From Romanomermis culicivorax (Eukaryota > Nematoda > Enoplea > Mermithida > Mermithidae), in contig CAWUHX010000117.1 in NCBI GenBank assembly GCA_963922205.1, positions 310,001 through 374,000 on the forward strand: DNA of 64,000 bases. Reading direction: 5' to 3'. The notes below the pieces were generated by a model. It had not been told where the DNA came from. It made no database searches and saw only the letters and a list, made by a program, of their open reading frames with translations. Position 1 is the stretch's first letter, and every line of letters starts with the position of its first letter. This document shows, piece after piece, positions 1-11,353 of the stretch. The position numbers and the translations under genes were made by a program.

Positions 1-454
1 AAACTGTTTTTTATTTAATTTTGATCAAAAATACTAAATCAGTGAGGTGAAAATAGGCATCACGACAGAATTGATCTGGATCAAAAATATTGATCTGGAT
101 CGTAATAAGATTACGTGGCATTAATTTACTCATCAGGACTGAAAAATACGAAAAATTTTAATCTAGGTGAAAATTTTTCATATACGGTTATAGGTTATTG
201 TGTACGGATATGGATCTGTACACAAAATTCCAATAAAAACAATTTATGTATTCACATATAAAAACTATACACACGGATCCAGATCTGCAAAAAATTTTTC
301 ACATGCATTTATTTTCTGTCATCCCCTCGACATGATGTTTCAATGCTTTTCTCTTCGTTATGCACACCTGCAAAAGAAACTTCATTATGTAATTGAACCA
401 ACCAAATAAGAATCCCATAACTAAACAAGAAGTCAAAATCAAAGGCTTAACTAC
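1..454. repeat. AT-rich flank with GATC-rich dispersed repeat
   Basis: No gene is seen. Bases 1-180 contain the motif GATCTGGATCAAAAATATT and a following stretch that recurs, less degraded, at about 17040-17300 on the other side of element A. This suggests A sits in or next to an older tandem or dispersed repeat. Bases 451-454 (ctac) are the left target-site duplication of element A. Confidence 0.5.
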
Positions 455-1892
455 TGTCACGTGCCGCTCAATTCTCCAACGTCACGTGATTCCGATCATG
501 CCGACATTTTGATACTTTTCATGTTTCGTTTATTACTCGATCATGCTTTTGTTTATTTCATTTTTACACATGCATTTTGCGTCCGTTTTTATGTTTTTCA
601 TGCATTTCTATGTTTCGTTTTGTTGTATTTTTATTTCTTTACAAACGCGGGCTACAGTAGGCCCTTTAGCTAAAAACTTCCGCCAGTCGTGCTCCATGAG
701 CACATGGCTATTTTTGGTGCGTTCACGCACCTCTTATCATCAAAAATTAGCGTCGTTTTCTGTTACGCAAAAACGACTAGCTAAGAAGTTTTAGCTAAAG
801 ACGTTCATATGCTTAGCATAGGCACTGCAGTCGGCCTCAGTGCTAAACGCATGTGAACGAAAAAATGTCTATGTGCTCATAGGCATCTTCTGCATCGCGT
901 CTAGCTGCAGAAGTTAGCTTGAGCGCCGAGAAACTCCGCCCAAGCTGCAGCTGTAGCCAAACATGTTTCTTTAGTTTTTCGCTCATTCTTGGGTTCACCA
1001 AGCTCTCGTCCGGTTGTAACTCCGCGTCCGCCGCCTTCTCATCAAATTTGCATAATTTATTATACACCTGTGCGTCCGCCGCCTTATTACCAATAAATTT
1101 GCATAAATTTACCCTTGTTCACTGCGTCCGCCGCTTACGGCCTACAGTACCCCGCTGCCCATCAGTGCCAGGTGTCCGACCGCCCCCGGTTCGTGAAGAA
1201 AACATTGGAGTATTGCCTCCCGCTCGCCGCCGCTCGCCGCCGCTCACCGCCGCTCGCCGCTAGGACGTTTGAGGATCGCATCCCCCGCTCCCAGTGCCAG
1301 AAGACCGAAAGCATCCAGGGACTTGCCGCCCGTTGCGTCTAATCGCTTGAGAAACAGGACTAGGTGAGTCTTCTCAGGGGATTATTGTTATTTGTGGGGT
1401 ATTTGTTGGGAAATCCTTCCTGAGTCGGTTTCCCAAGGTTTCCACAGATAAGTAGGGCCTCCACCTCTCAGGTTCGGGCTAAAAAGGGGCTGTCTGGTTC
1501 ATAATCGGGTCCCACAAATTGGGTCATTTTACGGGTGACCCTGTCCCCACTCTCACTGAGTAGGACTCGGGGATTGTCGCACCTAGCCTGGCCGCGTTGT
1601 CCATTACCCTACAGCAAGACCCCAAGGACAACATAAGAGAACCAACTATAGATCTCTCTATAGCGACCATTTGCCAGGTTAGGCCCCCAACGCCATTTAG
1701 GGAAGCCTGGGGAAAATGCCAGTATCCATCAGGAGTCACAGCCTATTGCTCACTGTAATAGGATCAATCTGATATGGTTCACCATCAATGTGACGTCTAA
1801 AACACGGTATTACCTGATGAGATACCCAAACCTCCCCAGCTCTCCCAAATCCACATGTCATACACGTGACATGGATGGCGCAACATGTGACA
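455..1892 (+). repeat. 5' LTR of element A
   Basis: This 1,438-bp direct repeat matches 15212-16665. It starts TGTCACGTG and ends CATGTGACA, a short terminal inverted repeat typical of LTRs. Inside are a GCC/CTCGCCG-rich block near 1220-1262, repeated TGCGTCCGCCGC motifs near 1030-1130, and an AATAAA at about 1090 that could serve as a polyadenylation signal (inference). It lacks the 16-bp palindromic insert present in the 3' LTR. Confidence 0.93.
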
Positions 1893-1910
1893 TGGCGAGG
1901 CTGGAAAATC
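1893..1910 (+). promoter_or_regulatory. Primer-binding site of element A
   Basis: TGGCGAGGCTG begins at the base after the 5' LTR. TGG complements the CCA end of a tRNA, as expected for minus-strand priming. The same 11-base core occurs next to the 5' LTR of element B, so both elements appear to use the same tRNA. The tRNA itself was not identified. Confidence 0.75.
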
Positions 1911-4900
1911 GACCTTAAGTCTGGCGCTCGCCCTTAAGTGCAAAAACTTTACCCTTGGGTCGGAACTACCCCCAGGTCGGGTCAATTCCCATTTTAAGTC
2001 GGACAAGCCCCCTTAAAATCGGGTACTAGCCATCCAATAAGTCGGAGACCCCCCCCCCCAATTCGGGTTTACTGCCTAATCGGTCGGGAATGTCCCTTAT
2101 TTCGGATTACCGCTACTGTTGGTCGGAAACCTCCCCTCAAATCGCGTGTTATTACTGTAAGTCGGAAATTTTTCCCGTGCCACCGAGAGTTATTACTGTA
2201 GGTCGGGAATTTACCCCTTAACATCAAATTTAATTACTGTAAGACGGGATTTGCCCTTACGAGTGATCTAAATGTGATCTATCTGTGTAAATAATTATCT
2301 CATGCGTGTGTATAACCCCCTATGAGTAATAAATTCCCCCTGAGTCGAGTTATTTATCCTCAGAGTCGAGTTATTTGTCCCAGAGTTGAGCTATATATCG
2401 AGTATTCTGTATTTCTCCTCTGATTCATTCTGTACATTCTGCATACTTAAGCTGTGTTGTAAACTACCTTATCTGTTTCTTTTTCCTCATTCCCCCCTTC
2501 TCTAATCCTGGGTGGTATACTGTAGCCCTCCGGGTGGGTGCCATTACAGTACGCCTGTGCCCATTCCCGTACTGTAACTACAGTATACCCATACGCGGGT
2601 ACTGGTATCACAGCTGTAGGGGTTTACGGCCTCTCCTGACTGTTGGTGGTCCGTGACCCCATGATACCGTACACCCTCCACGTATGATTCTGGACGTCAT
2701 ACGTGGCTGTGATCTGTTAAGTGTGTACAGTATTTTTGTATGTCGGCGGAAACTGTCGGAATTGCTCACTTTTCCGGCCCCAAAAAAATTTTTTTTTACA
2801 CCTACTGTTTACACATTTAACACGCGTATGTCCAAATCTCGAATTCCCCGTCTTTGGTTATTCCTCCCCCTTTTTCTTTTCTCGGTCATCTGAGCGGTGT
2901 CAAAAAAAGAAAAAAAAAAAAAAAAAAATTCTGTTTTTCTGATGCCACCGCTACAGTATGACACCCTTACGTAAGTTTCTCTATCTTTCTCATTTCTACT
3001 TACTGTAAGGTCTGTTTCTTCTACTTTCGGGTTGTTGCATCTAGACCATAGACTTTACGGGTCATGCTCTTTGACGTCCGCAACGACAACGTTACGGGTT
3101 GTTGTTGTTGTGTGGTTCAGCCTCACGGATGCAACCACTGACGTCTGCAACAGCCGCTTCACTTGCTGTTGCTTTAAGGGGTGGGTAGCCCTCCGGGTTC
3201 TACTCCTGACGTCAGCAACCGACATTACGTGTTGTTGTTTAAGTCAACACTCCTGCAGTAATGACTTCTGAGGTCTGCAACAGCTGAAGCTAACGTTGTT
3301 GAAACAGGTTCGGCTGGTTCTCTGCACCCCATCTGTGACGTCAGCAATGGTGACGCACCGTGTCACTATTCGGAGATGTGCAGGTCTTACGAGTACCACA
3401 TCTGACGTCTGCAACAACTGCATCTCATGTCATTGACTTAAGGTATCAGACCCTCGGTTCCACCTTTTGACGTCAGCAACGGCACCATCACGTGATGCTG
3501 TATACCGATAGCTGGCTTCAGGGCCCTATTGCTGACATCAGTAATGACAATGTATCATGTTCTCGCAGCAGGAATTGAGATTACATGATCCTATTTCTGA
3601 CGTCCACAACGGTAACATTACGTGCTACTGCAGGGGTTTTGCTGGCCTTAGGCACTCACCCCTGGTGTCTGCAACTGCGACATGATACTTGAATACTCTT
3701 ATCCCAGGCACCTGCAGTCAGCACCAAGGTCATGTGTTGGTTCATACTCCTACCTTTTGAGGTCCGCACCAGGTTACTGTCGGTCCTATGAGTATTCCAC
3801 TTGAGTTGTAGGTGGTCGCTGGCGCATGGTCCTATCACCTACCTCTCTTGTCCTAGGGTTGTGTGTGTCTGGGGGCTGATGCCTGGGAAACATCAATCCA
3901 CATATATACACCACCTGAGATGCCCACTAGCCTGCGTACTGATCAGGTTGTCCGCCCGGGTAGCGGCACTGTTGATCAGCACGTGGCTGTTTTCAAGCTT
4001 TAACTGCAGGTTTGAACGAGTTACACTCGGCCTCAGCTGGGTTGGTTGTCTGACTCGTGCAGGCAGCAGGCATTTGCAGTCGGTACTGCCTGTGTCTGAC
4101 GTCTGCAAGGGTTCGGCAATCTTCTTGTAAATTTCTTATCTAAATTCACTCATTCTCTTTCATCTCATCGAGCTGTCATACATAGATCTTCTTTAGTGTC
4201 CCCGCCGTAGTGGTTCCCAAGGGACCGCGGCACGGCCTCCGGTTGGGCCTAGAGTGTATAGGACCCCCTGTCATATTTCATTCACTCGAACGCCTTCGTT
4301 AACTGGCTTAACGATGCCCGCGCTAGAGTCGCCACTGACCCAGAGTCCGCCTACGCGGTCCACCCCTGTTAGTCATGTAAAATTATAGGCACCGTTGAGT
4401 CCGCCTCAGCGAAGGTATTGAGTACGCCTCGATACATAACTGCGTCCGCCTCAGTTATTTTACACTCATATTCACCCAGGGACACCTTGTACCCGTGATC
4501 CCTTAGATGTTTTCGGGTGCACCCTCAAAACATCCAGAGTAATTCATTTTAACTGACTGAGTGTGTCAGAATAGCACCCTTGGTACCCGTGCTCCTTCTC
4601 TCTCCTACTGTGTGACCTGCGAACCTCGCTTCATCTCAGTGATCGGCAAACCCGGCCACCAGCTGTACATAATACTCCTGGAGAGTGTCCGTTCTGTTCG
4701 GAATGCGGGCTCCCGTTTCGGACACGGCTGTAAGTTACCTGCGAATGTCGTCCAACACGGAACCTCCTGTATAGTCCATCTCACTATGCAGAGATCGCAA
4801 TCGCTCCTGGCGAGTGAGGCCCGTTGCGTAACTGCGCGACCCCTTTGCGTAACTGGGTTTGTAAATTAGTTTTGACCCTATTTATTGCTCCCTCTTAAGT

Positions 4901-5566
4901 TCACCTTTAGTTGTCCCCATCCTTTTTACTTTATGCCACTTTATGCGCTACTCCTGGTGAGTAGGATCTTGCCGGCTACGAGTCGGCCTCGCCCCAAGGT
5001 TTGTAAACTAGTACAGCGGTCGAACCTCCAGGAAAAATCCCTCCTGAGCGGGTTCATCCGTCATCTTATTTCTCGGCAGGAAAACCGCCTCTTCTCTCCT
5101 TTTATATCTGATCTTCTGTCCTCTTCAGCTATTCTAATTGCCGGGTCCAGGCCCCAACTCTACATTTTTGGTCGGGATCGATTCCCCCATATCTCAGGCC
5201 ATGCCTCTGTCCATCACGGGTGACCAGATAAATTCCCTTCTGGGTCACCCTGGTGTACTCTGATCTTACATCTTATAATCCTATTCCATTCTAGCTCCCT
5301 TTTCGTGGTCGCTAGTCTTAAGCTAAATCAAGTTTACGTCACAAACACCGTCGCGCACGCGTTTTCCGAATTCACGCGCTCTTACGCCGCGAATTCAAAA
5401 GTAGTACTCACTTTCATTTTACACAATAGAGACACCCCGTCGTTCCTGTCGTCTCAGTACCCAGCCTGTACAGACCAGTGAGCCGCTCTCTATCCAATTT
5501 GACTTAATTGCTTCACGGGCAAGGACGTCTGTTCTAACCACCTTACGGGAAAACGAACCCTCCGAC
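1911..5566 (+). other. Long untranslated leader of element A
   Basis: About 3.7 kb lies between the primer-binding site and gag with no convincing ORF. Bases 1985-2270 hold an irregular array of TCGG-centred units (GTCGGAAA/GTCGGGAA spaced about 35-50 bases). Bases 3055-3720 hold a regular 66-bp array, listed separately. Poly-A and poly-T tracts lie at about 2785-2930. The remainder (4100-5500) shows no feature I can name. Such a leader could contain packaging, splicing or internal promoter signals (inference). Confidence 0.6.
3055..3720 (+). repeat. 66-bp tandem array with TGACGTC motifs in leader of A
   Basis: A TGACGTC-like heptamer followed by a GCAAC-like box recurs at 3072, 3139, 3207, 3269, 3336, 3403, 3468, 3533, 3598 and 3663, with spacings of 62-68 bases. 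Most units then carry a complementary GTTG-like box about 25 bases later, so each unit could fold into a small hairpin. Further single copies occur near 3758 and 4097. TGACGTCA is the CRE/ATF-type palindrome, present exactly at 3207, 3336 and 3468. A role as enhancer or RNA structure is inference. Confidence 0.75.
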
Positions 5567-6844
5567 ATGAAGTCGGAAGCTGATCTCCCTTCACAGATCG
5601 AGAACAAGGTCCAGGCAGCATTTGAGAATGCTCTTGGACCCCTCAACCAAAAGTTAGAGGCCATGAATGGTCGGAGGCACCCTCCCGTGTCCAGCTTTAT
5701 GGCCCCTCCCACCTTCTCCGGTGCTTTTGGTGAGTCTATCACTGATTTTATGTCGCATCTTACTCGTTTCTTTACACTCCAGGGTGTAAGCGAAACGGAT
5801 CATGCGTATAAAATCGCCTTTCTGGAGTCATGCCTCACGGGTCCTGCTCTTGCCTCCTACCGGGACTTTAGCAGCAGCACTCCCATACCTACCCGCTACG
5901 AAGAGTTTACGGCTTTTCTACGGAGAGATTTTCCGGTAGGGCGCGACTCTGATCTGCATCAGCAGCTGATCCAAGATCGACTGCAGAAGCCGACAGAGTC
6001 CGCGATAGTCTACCTTGAGCACCTCAAGAGACTATCCAGGGTAGCGTATCCAGATCTCGCGATGGATGTCCGAGATTCTATCATCAAACCTATCTTTCTG
6101 CGAGGACTGAAGCCGGTCCTCCAAGATAGTATCAAGTTTAGGGAGTTTACAACTCTTGAAGAGACACTCAAGGCAGCCTGTTAAGCAGAATCCCAAATCT
6201 TTCGGGACGAGATCCGGTACACTGCTCCATCTAACGCCGTTTTCTCTTCAGAACCTAAACACGCCGGATATAATCCCCATATGCCTAACAGAAGCGCAAA
6301 CGGTCGTCAGAGCAACGCTCCAACGTCGTCATCCTCCGCCGATGAGGTTCGCCGCTTGAAACAGGAAATGGCCAGGCTCACGGCCCACGTAGCGAAGCTC
6401 ATGGCCCAGCAACATGCACCAGCGCCAATCCAACAGACGCCGCCTCCACAGCGGTCGACACCAAATCAGTCCGCCGGGCGACGCTCGTCGGGAGCACACC
6501 TTCAAACGTGCTCCTTCCACGGACTGTGTACACATAGCGACGCCGACTGCCGGGCCCAGCGTCCCACCGGTGCCGCTCCGGGTAACAACGCCGCTAACGG
6601 TGGTCGCTGTTATTTTTGCCGTACACGTGCCCACCCCGCGGACCGATGTGATAGGCCATGCCCTCATTGTCGTCAAGTGCGAGTGCACCGATCAACTGCC
6701 TGTCCGCAGCGCAATCCACCAAACACGGGTGAGAATGACTACCAAAATACTGGTTATTCTTCCCAAAATACTGGTTATTCTTCCCATACGTCGCAACAAT
6801 GCCATTGGGGCTACCGATGGCCCTCCTCATCCAGATCCTCTTGA
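5567..6844 (+). pseudogene. gag: gag of element A (capsid plus zinc knuckles), one in-frame stop
   Basis: The structural polyprotein of a Gypsy-type element. Residues from about 45 (FMAPPTFSGAFGES) to about 205 match the retrotransposon gag capsid fold and align with the gag of element B through HQQLIQDR and IIKPIFLRGL. The frame stops at a TAA (6182-6184), but the same frame continues without shift to 6844. There it carries a CSFHGLCTHSDADC motif, a canonical CX2CX4HX4C knuckle (CYFCRTRAHPADRC) and a near-canonical CX2CX5HX4C (CPHCRQVRVHRSTAC). In B the codon aligned to the TAA encodes Tyr, so a nonsense mutation is likely, although readthrough cannot be excluded. The start is the first ATG of the open frame. 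Confidence 0.85.
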
Positions 6845-8056
6845 CCTGGATGATGAGGCACTTGCTGAACACCTGACAGATTCTTCACAACAGTGTTATC
6901 CTGTCTGCATAATCAGTATTGGATTTTCAGTGGTCCAAGCAGCCCAGGTACCCGTATCAATAAATGTATCGGACATACCGCTGCCACCACCTCCACCAAA
7001 GTATGCGATGCCAGTCACTCTGGACCCCTCGACGACACTGCAGTTTGTTGGCCACGCTAACATCCTCGCATCATATCGCATTCCTAAAATCAAGACTGCC
7101 GAGCCAGCTCCAGCCGCAAACACGACGTCTTCGGCGCCACCGGCCCCCATCGTCCCTCCAGGACCACCACCTTCGATCCCCATGGATTCGGCCACGGAAG
7201 TCCTCGACCAGGTCGAGCCCATGAATTTGTCAGGTATACTACCTTCTTCTTCAGGTGATCCTAGAGTAGGAACCAGAAATCTATCTCAGTCCACGACTCT
7301 ATCGATTTCTTGTTCACAGCGCCATCGCCTGTCCAAGACGCGATGTTGGCCATCTGGTCAGTTGACCTGGCCAAGAAATACCCGCATTTGCCGTGGACTC
7401 TGCTCAACGAGCCATCGCATGTCGAAGCGCTCACGGCCGCCGACGTGGTGCTTGCGGCACCTGTTTCAATGCGACTCTTACGACCCGACGTGGCCCGACG
7501 GGCACTCGAGTTCATTGCCAATTAGACTATCACAATCTCGCCCGTCGAGAAGTTCTTATTGGACGGGGAGCCATCCTCGCCTTCGGTCGATGCCGTCCGC
7601 CGAGCAGTCAAACAGGCCAGTCGGATCCTCCTGCCTGCTGTCGCCGCTACATCACCGACAGCAGCGCCACCTGTTGCCCCGACATCGCCAACAAAAATGG
7701 ACATTACTGCTTCCTCGCCCCCAGCCAAGGAAACCGCGAATGATCCTACACCGCCGGCAACAGCCCAAAATACATCGTCGGCAACAGCCCAAGCCAAATC
7801 GCCGGCGCCAGCCCAAGAGACATCTCCGACCGCTGCGACCGAGTAGCCCGTCGTTGAACACATGGCCGTCGACGAGACCTTACGTCCGGTTAACGAAGAT
7901 GTCAGCATCGTTGAGGAATCTCCGTTCCCAACGGCAGTCGCCCCACGGTCGCCAAAAATCGGTATCCTCCGGGAAATCCACCCGTGCGGTGGATTGGTCC
8001 TCGATTTCCCCGGCCAGGAACCAATCTCGTCCGACAGCGACGAAGAAGAAATCTGA
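6845..8056 (+). pseudogene. Pro/Ala-rich linker region between gag and env of element A
   Basis: Coding-like sequence is spread over two frames. About 6800-7260 encodes an acidic then Pro-rich segment (including PLPPPPPKY and IVPPGPPPSIP) in the env frame. About 7265-8056 encodes a segment in the gag frame containing TLLNEPSHVEALTAADVV, then an Ala/Pro/Thr-rich stretch and an acidic end (SSDSDEEEI). That second part is interrupted by TAG codons at 7523-7525 and 7844-7846. I do not recognise a domain. It probably represents the C-terminal part of Gag or the start of a Gag-Pol extension that has lost frame. Confidence 0.45.
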
Positions 8057-8084
8057 CACTGCCCCTCAGGCCAGATTTGTGAAA

Positions 8085-9734
8085 ATGAGTGAACACTTAC
8101 AAATTTTGTTTGTACAGTTGTTTTTGACAATAAAATTGACCTTGGTAGCATCACTGTTTCTAGGGCTGAGTTTGTCAGCACCGGCGGCTCAGTATCAATT
8201 TTGCGGTCTCTCAAGAAGCGGACATCCACTTGAGTTACCCCAGCGTGTAGAGTGTAAACCACCCCAATCTTCATGGAGCCCGCGGCGCATGAATGTTACG
8301 GTGTATGTCCCTAGCTCAGACCCGATTACAGCCACAGCGTGGAAATGCACATTGCCCTCCCGCAAAGTCTGCACCAACACTGGTTTCTTTGGCTCTAGGG
8401 GCATCACTGCAGATGTCATCACCACTCAGCACTTAGCGCCTGCGGCATGCACGCTAGCACATCGCACTAAGATGTTTGGTTCACAAAAACTTGTCGGCAT
8501 TCGCCCTGGCTTTTATAGCACAAACCAAACATTGGAAGTGATATACGAATGGTGCTGCAGCGACGTCTGCAAGACAGTGACTAACCTCTTCATCGAGGAG
8601 GGACAAGTCGCTTCGTGGGACGGCACTACGGCCCTAAGCACCTTAGGCGATGTAGGTGGATGCAGTCCCACTGCAGGCCAGTGCACTACTCTAGACGAGG
8701 TCATTGTCTGGCCTGCACAAAACTTCGCGGCGTGGTGTCATTATCACCCCAAGGGAAATTACACTGCGTCCATGTCAGGGAACCACGTCATCATCGATGA
8801 TCTACAGGTTGCCCTCAAGATCCCGGGAAACTCCCGCGTCTTCCAACTGTGCCCAGAACTACGTTCCACCACAGTCCGGACGGATCAGGGTCTTCTCCTT
8901 TGCATCCATGGGAGATACAATTTGACCCAAAACTTGTTCAGAATGGCAAAGGACACCCGTCCCGATCCTGTCAATGCCAAACTGAACTACCTGGCTCAGC
9001 AGATCAAGGGGTCAGAAATTAACGGTTTCCGGTTCACGTGGCTTGAGCTCTGCTCTCACGCTCAATGCTATCTTGATCTGACTTGGCAGTTGCTTCGCTT
9101 CGACCCTACCTTGGGTGCCCGGGCATTCCTCCAGAGGAATGACCTGACGGCGGAATTCACAGGCGATGCACTGACAATATGGCCGTGTCAGAAGGTCAAC
9201 GCCACCTACGTTTACCACTCGTACCGGGTGGGAAACGTTTGCTACAAGTACTTACCTGTACAGGTCGGCGGCACCATCTATTTCGCCACCCCCAGTGGTC
9301 CAGATCTCATTAAATCTAGCCCAATTGTGCGGTGTCATCACCACTTTACAGGGGTTTTCCGAAATCGCTCGGGCTGGTTTACTGAGTCTGGCGCGGTCCA
9401 TGTGAGCCACATCCCACTGGAACTCTTCTGGAAGCAGCGTTTCAACATCACTCACTTTGAGGCACCGGCGCTCTTCCATGACCAGTTGGCGATGACCCCT
9501 TCAAACTTTGCCTTCTTTAAACAGTACGTTTACAAGACTGAGCAAATTGAAGCGGTACTCAACCGGCTGGTAAACTTTACCACTGGTCTATCCCTGCAAC
9601 CAGACGCCATTTACCAGGCCTTTGCAGGGGTAGGAACCGAATCAAGGCCTCTCTGGAAGGTGTCGGTTTGGCAGCAAACCATGTTATCACGGGTCAACAA
9701 CACACCCTCGCCCAGGGCTTGCATGCTGTCCTGA
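8085..9734 (+). CDS. env: Envelope-like membrane glycoprotein of element A
   Basis: The ATG at 8085 is followed by a hydrophobic leader (about residues 7-36) and then a Cys-rich ectodomain that begins YQFCGLSRSGH. It aligns along its length with the ectodomain of element B, sharing FEWCC/YEWCC...C-KTVTNL, GQVASWDG, GGC...GQC, VIIDDLQ and ARAFLQR-D motifs, and it has several N-X-S/T glycosylation sites. In B the same protein continues into a transmembrane helix. Here the frame shifts near 9638-9641 and the helix follows in another frame from 9668. The position upstream of protease and RT is unusual, since Gypsy env genes normally lie after integrase. The fusion-protein class was not established; the CPY/GGC pattern faintly recalls class III glycoproteins, but that is only a guess. 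Confidence 0.75.
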   Translation: MSEHLQILFVQLFLTIKLTLVASLFLGLSLSAPAAQYQFCGLSRSGHPLELPQRVECKPPQSSWSPRRMNVTVYVPSSDPITATAWKCTLPSRKVCTNTGFFGSRGITADVITTQHLAPAACTLAHRTKMFGSQKLVGIRPGFYSTNQTLEVIYEWCCSDVCKTVTNLFIEEGQVASWDGTTALSTLGDVGGCSPTAGQCTTLDEVIVWPAQNFAAWCHYHPKGNYTASMSGNHVIIDDLQVALKIPGNSRVFQLCPELRSTTVRTDQGLLLCIHGRYNLTQNLFRMAKDTRPDPVNAKLNYLAQQIKGSEINGFRFTWLELCSHAQCYLDLTWQLLRFDPTLGARAFLQRNDLTAEFTGDALTIWPCQKVNATYVYHSYRVGNVCYKYLPVQVGGTIYFATPSGPDLIKSSPIVRCHHHFTGVFRNRSGWFTESGAVHVSHIPLELFWKQRFNITHFEAPALFHDQLAMTPSNFAFFKQYVYKTEQIEAVLNRLVNFTTGLSLQPDAIYQAFAGVGTESRPLWKVSVWQQTMLSRVNNTPSPRACMLS

Positions 9735-11353
9735 GCGGGCGGGTCCAGTTGATCTTTAACATCCTAGTTACCCTGACAGTGCTGATCGGTGGCGGATACC
9801 TTGCCTATCTTGGTGTATCTTATTATCTCAGCTACCGTCTGCGGAGCAAACAGGTCAGGTTTGTTAGCCGTTTCTCCCCGTTGGGTCTTTACCGCAAAGT
9901 CCAACGCTGGATCGGTTTTCACTACGTGCAAAACGATGTGCCCTCCCAGCTTGACCGAATCACACCGTGTTTCGTCGTGCTGCTGGATACCAAGGAAACT
10001 CCTGCTTTCCTTGACACGGGTTGCCCCCGCACCATCATTAGCCAACGCCTTCATAAGGCCTTGGCTAAAGAAAGTCCGAAGGCGGTCATGGCGTTCCAGC
10101 AACATCACCACTTTAACCCATTGATGAGCATCAATGGTAAAGCCGTTCATACCATCCTTTCGGGACCATATGAAATCATGTTGCCCGGAAACCGCCAGCC
10201 GAACACACGGATCGATATACATCTCCATGTGTGCAAGACTACGTCTCCCTTCTGGGCACCTGTTGACCTCATACTCGGACTGGACTTCTTAGAACAGTTC
10301 AAGAACATTATGTTTGACTACCAACGTAATGTTTGTTGGCTGGAGGCGGTAGAATTACCACTCCTGCTGACCACGCCGGAGATTGACCAGATCGACCCCT
10401 GGTGGGAGAACACCCGTGCTCTCTCACGAAACTCACACAGGTCGGGATCACGATCGCGGTCCAGGGCTTCGTCCATCTCTCGGCCACACTCACGGGCCTC
10501 CTCAGTTGCCTCATCACGTGGGTCAACCAGGGGATCCCGGGCCTCTTCTAGACGGGCAAGTCGTCATCTGTCGACCTTGCACGGGTCAGGTTGCCCTCGA
10601 CCTCCGCCTGGAAACTCTCCAGTCACGCTAGAGAAAGGCGGATACCGTGAGCCAAGTGATTCAGATGCTCCGGCATCACCCGTGCCAAATGCGCCACCGC
10701 TATCGGACACCGAGATTGAATCACTAGGAGCTACTCAGAGCCCGAAGGATCACTCAGACCACGTACTCACGGTACAGGATGAGTCCACCCTTCTAAACGA
10801 CCCCGAATCCTCTGTCGGATACGCTCTAGTAGGTCTACTACCTCGTACGGAACTGCCGATTCCAAAGGGGTCCGGTAAGATCAAACATACCAGTGGTGCC
10901 ACCACACCTGATTCCGGTCATGTGGTTTCTGCTTTTTACCCAAATGATATTCGGACACCCCATATCAAAGTTCTCCTCAACAACTGGGTAGAAGCAAAGG
11001 CACTGGTCGACACAGGAGCTGTTTTCTCACTCCTGGACCACAAGTTAGCGGCCCAGCTGCCCAACTTGTCACTTTCACCAACCAGGGCTCGTCCTATCAC
11101 AGCCAATGGGTCCCCGATCCCACTGCTAGGAGCAGCCTACATCACGGTTACAGTGGCTGATGTCTCTGAACGGATTCAGGTCCAAATACAGGAGAACTGT
11201 TCAGCTGAACTGGTTCTCGGAACAAACTTCCTTGGCCCGTTCAATTGTGTCAGCCTGAACTGGGAAAATCCTTCCTCCAGTTCAAAGAAAGTAGAATCCC
11301 CTGTGACGGTCTCATCCACAGCCCACCTTCTGCCCGCGGCGCCTTGCCCCTGA
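9668..11353 (+). CDS. pro: Env transmembrane segment fused to two retropepsin-like domains (element A)
   Basis: 561 codons. Residues about 27-55 form a hydrophobic transmembrane segment, the C-terminal anchor of the env protein whose ectodomain is encoded just upstream in another frame. A first aspartic-protease domain has FLDTG at 114-118 and the distal LILGLDF motif at 201-207. A Ser/Arg-rich linker spans about 252-300 (SRSRSRASS type). A second protease domain has LVDTG at 446-450 and LVLGTNF at 514-520. Both carry the catalytic D-T-G triad. The second domain aligns with the single protease downstream of env in element B. The frame ends because of an apparent one-base loss in the A-run at 11264-11268. 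The ATG at 9668 is probably not a true start. Confidence 0.75.
   Translation: MAANHVITGQQHTLAQGLHAVLSGRVQLIFNILVTLTVLIGGGYLAYLGVSYYLSYRLRSKQVRFVSRFSPLGLYRKVQRWIGFHYVQNDVPSQLDRITPCFVVLLDTKETPAFLDTGCPRTIISQRLHKALAKESPKAVMAFQQHHHFNPLMSINGKAVHTILSGPYEIMLPGNRQPNTRIDIHLHVCKTTSPFWAPVDLILGLDFLEQFKNIMFDYQRNVCWLEAVELPLLLTTPEIDQIDPWWENTRALSRNSHRSGSRSRSRASSISRPHSRASSVASSRGSTRGSRASSRRASRHLSTLHGSGCPRPPPGNSPVTLEKGGYREPSDSDAPASPVPNAPPLSDTEIESLGATQSPKDHSDHVLTVQDESTLLNDPESSVGYALVGLLPRTELPIPKGSGKIKHTSGATTPDSGHVVSAFYPNDIRTPHIKVLLNNWVEAKALVDTGAVFSLLDHKLAAQLPNLSLSPTRARPITANGSPIPLLGAAYITVTVADVSERIQVQIQENCSAELVLGTNFLGPFNCVSLNWENPSSSSKKVESPVTVSSTAHLLPAAPCP

Noticed and set aside
461-794. Small Phe/Tyr-rich proteins within the LTRs of A
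   Set aside because: They lie in U3-like sequence, occur in both LTRs only because the LTR is duplicated, and show no domain.
1220-1262. CpG-island promoter of a host gene
   Set aside because: The CGCCG-rich block is part of the LTR and is repeated in the other LTR, with no host gene downstream.
8085-9734. Phlebovirus Gc-type or baculovirus F-type assignment of the env
   Set aside because: I could not identify diagnostic motifs for either (no furin-site/fusion-peptide pattern of F, no clear Gc Cys framework). Class left open.
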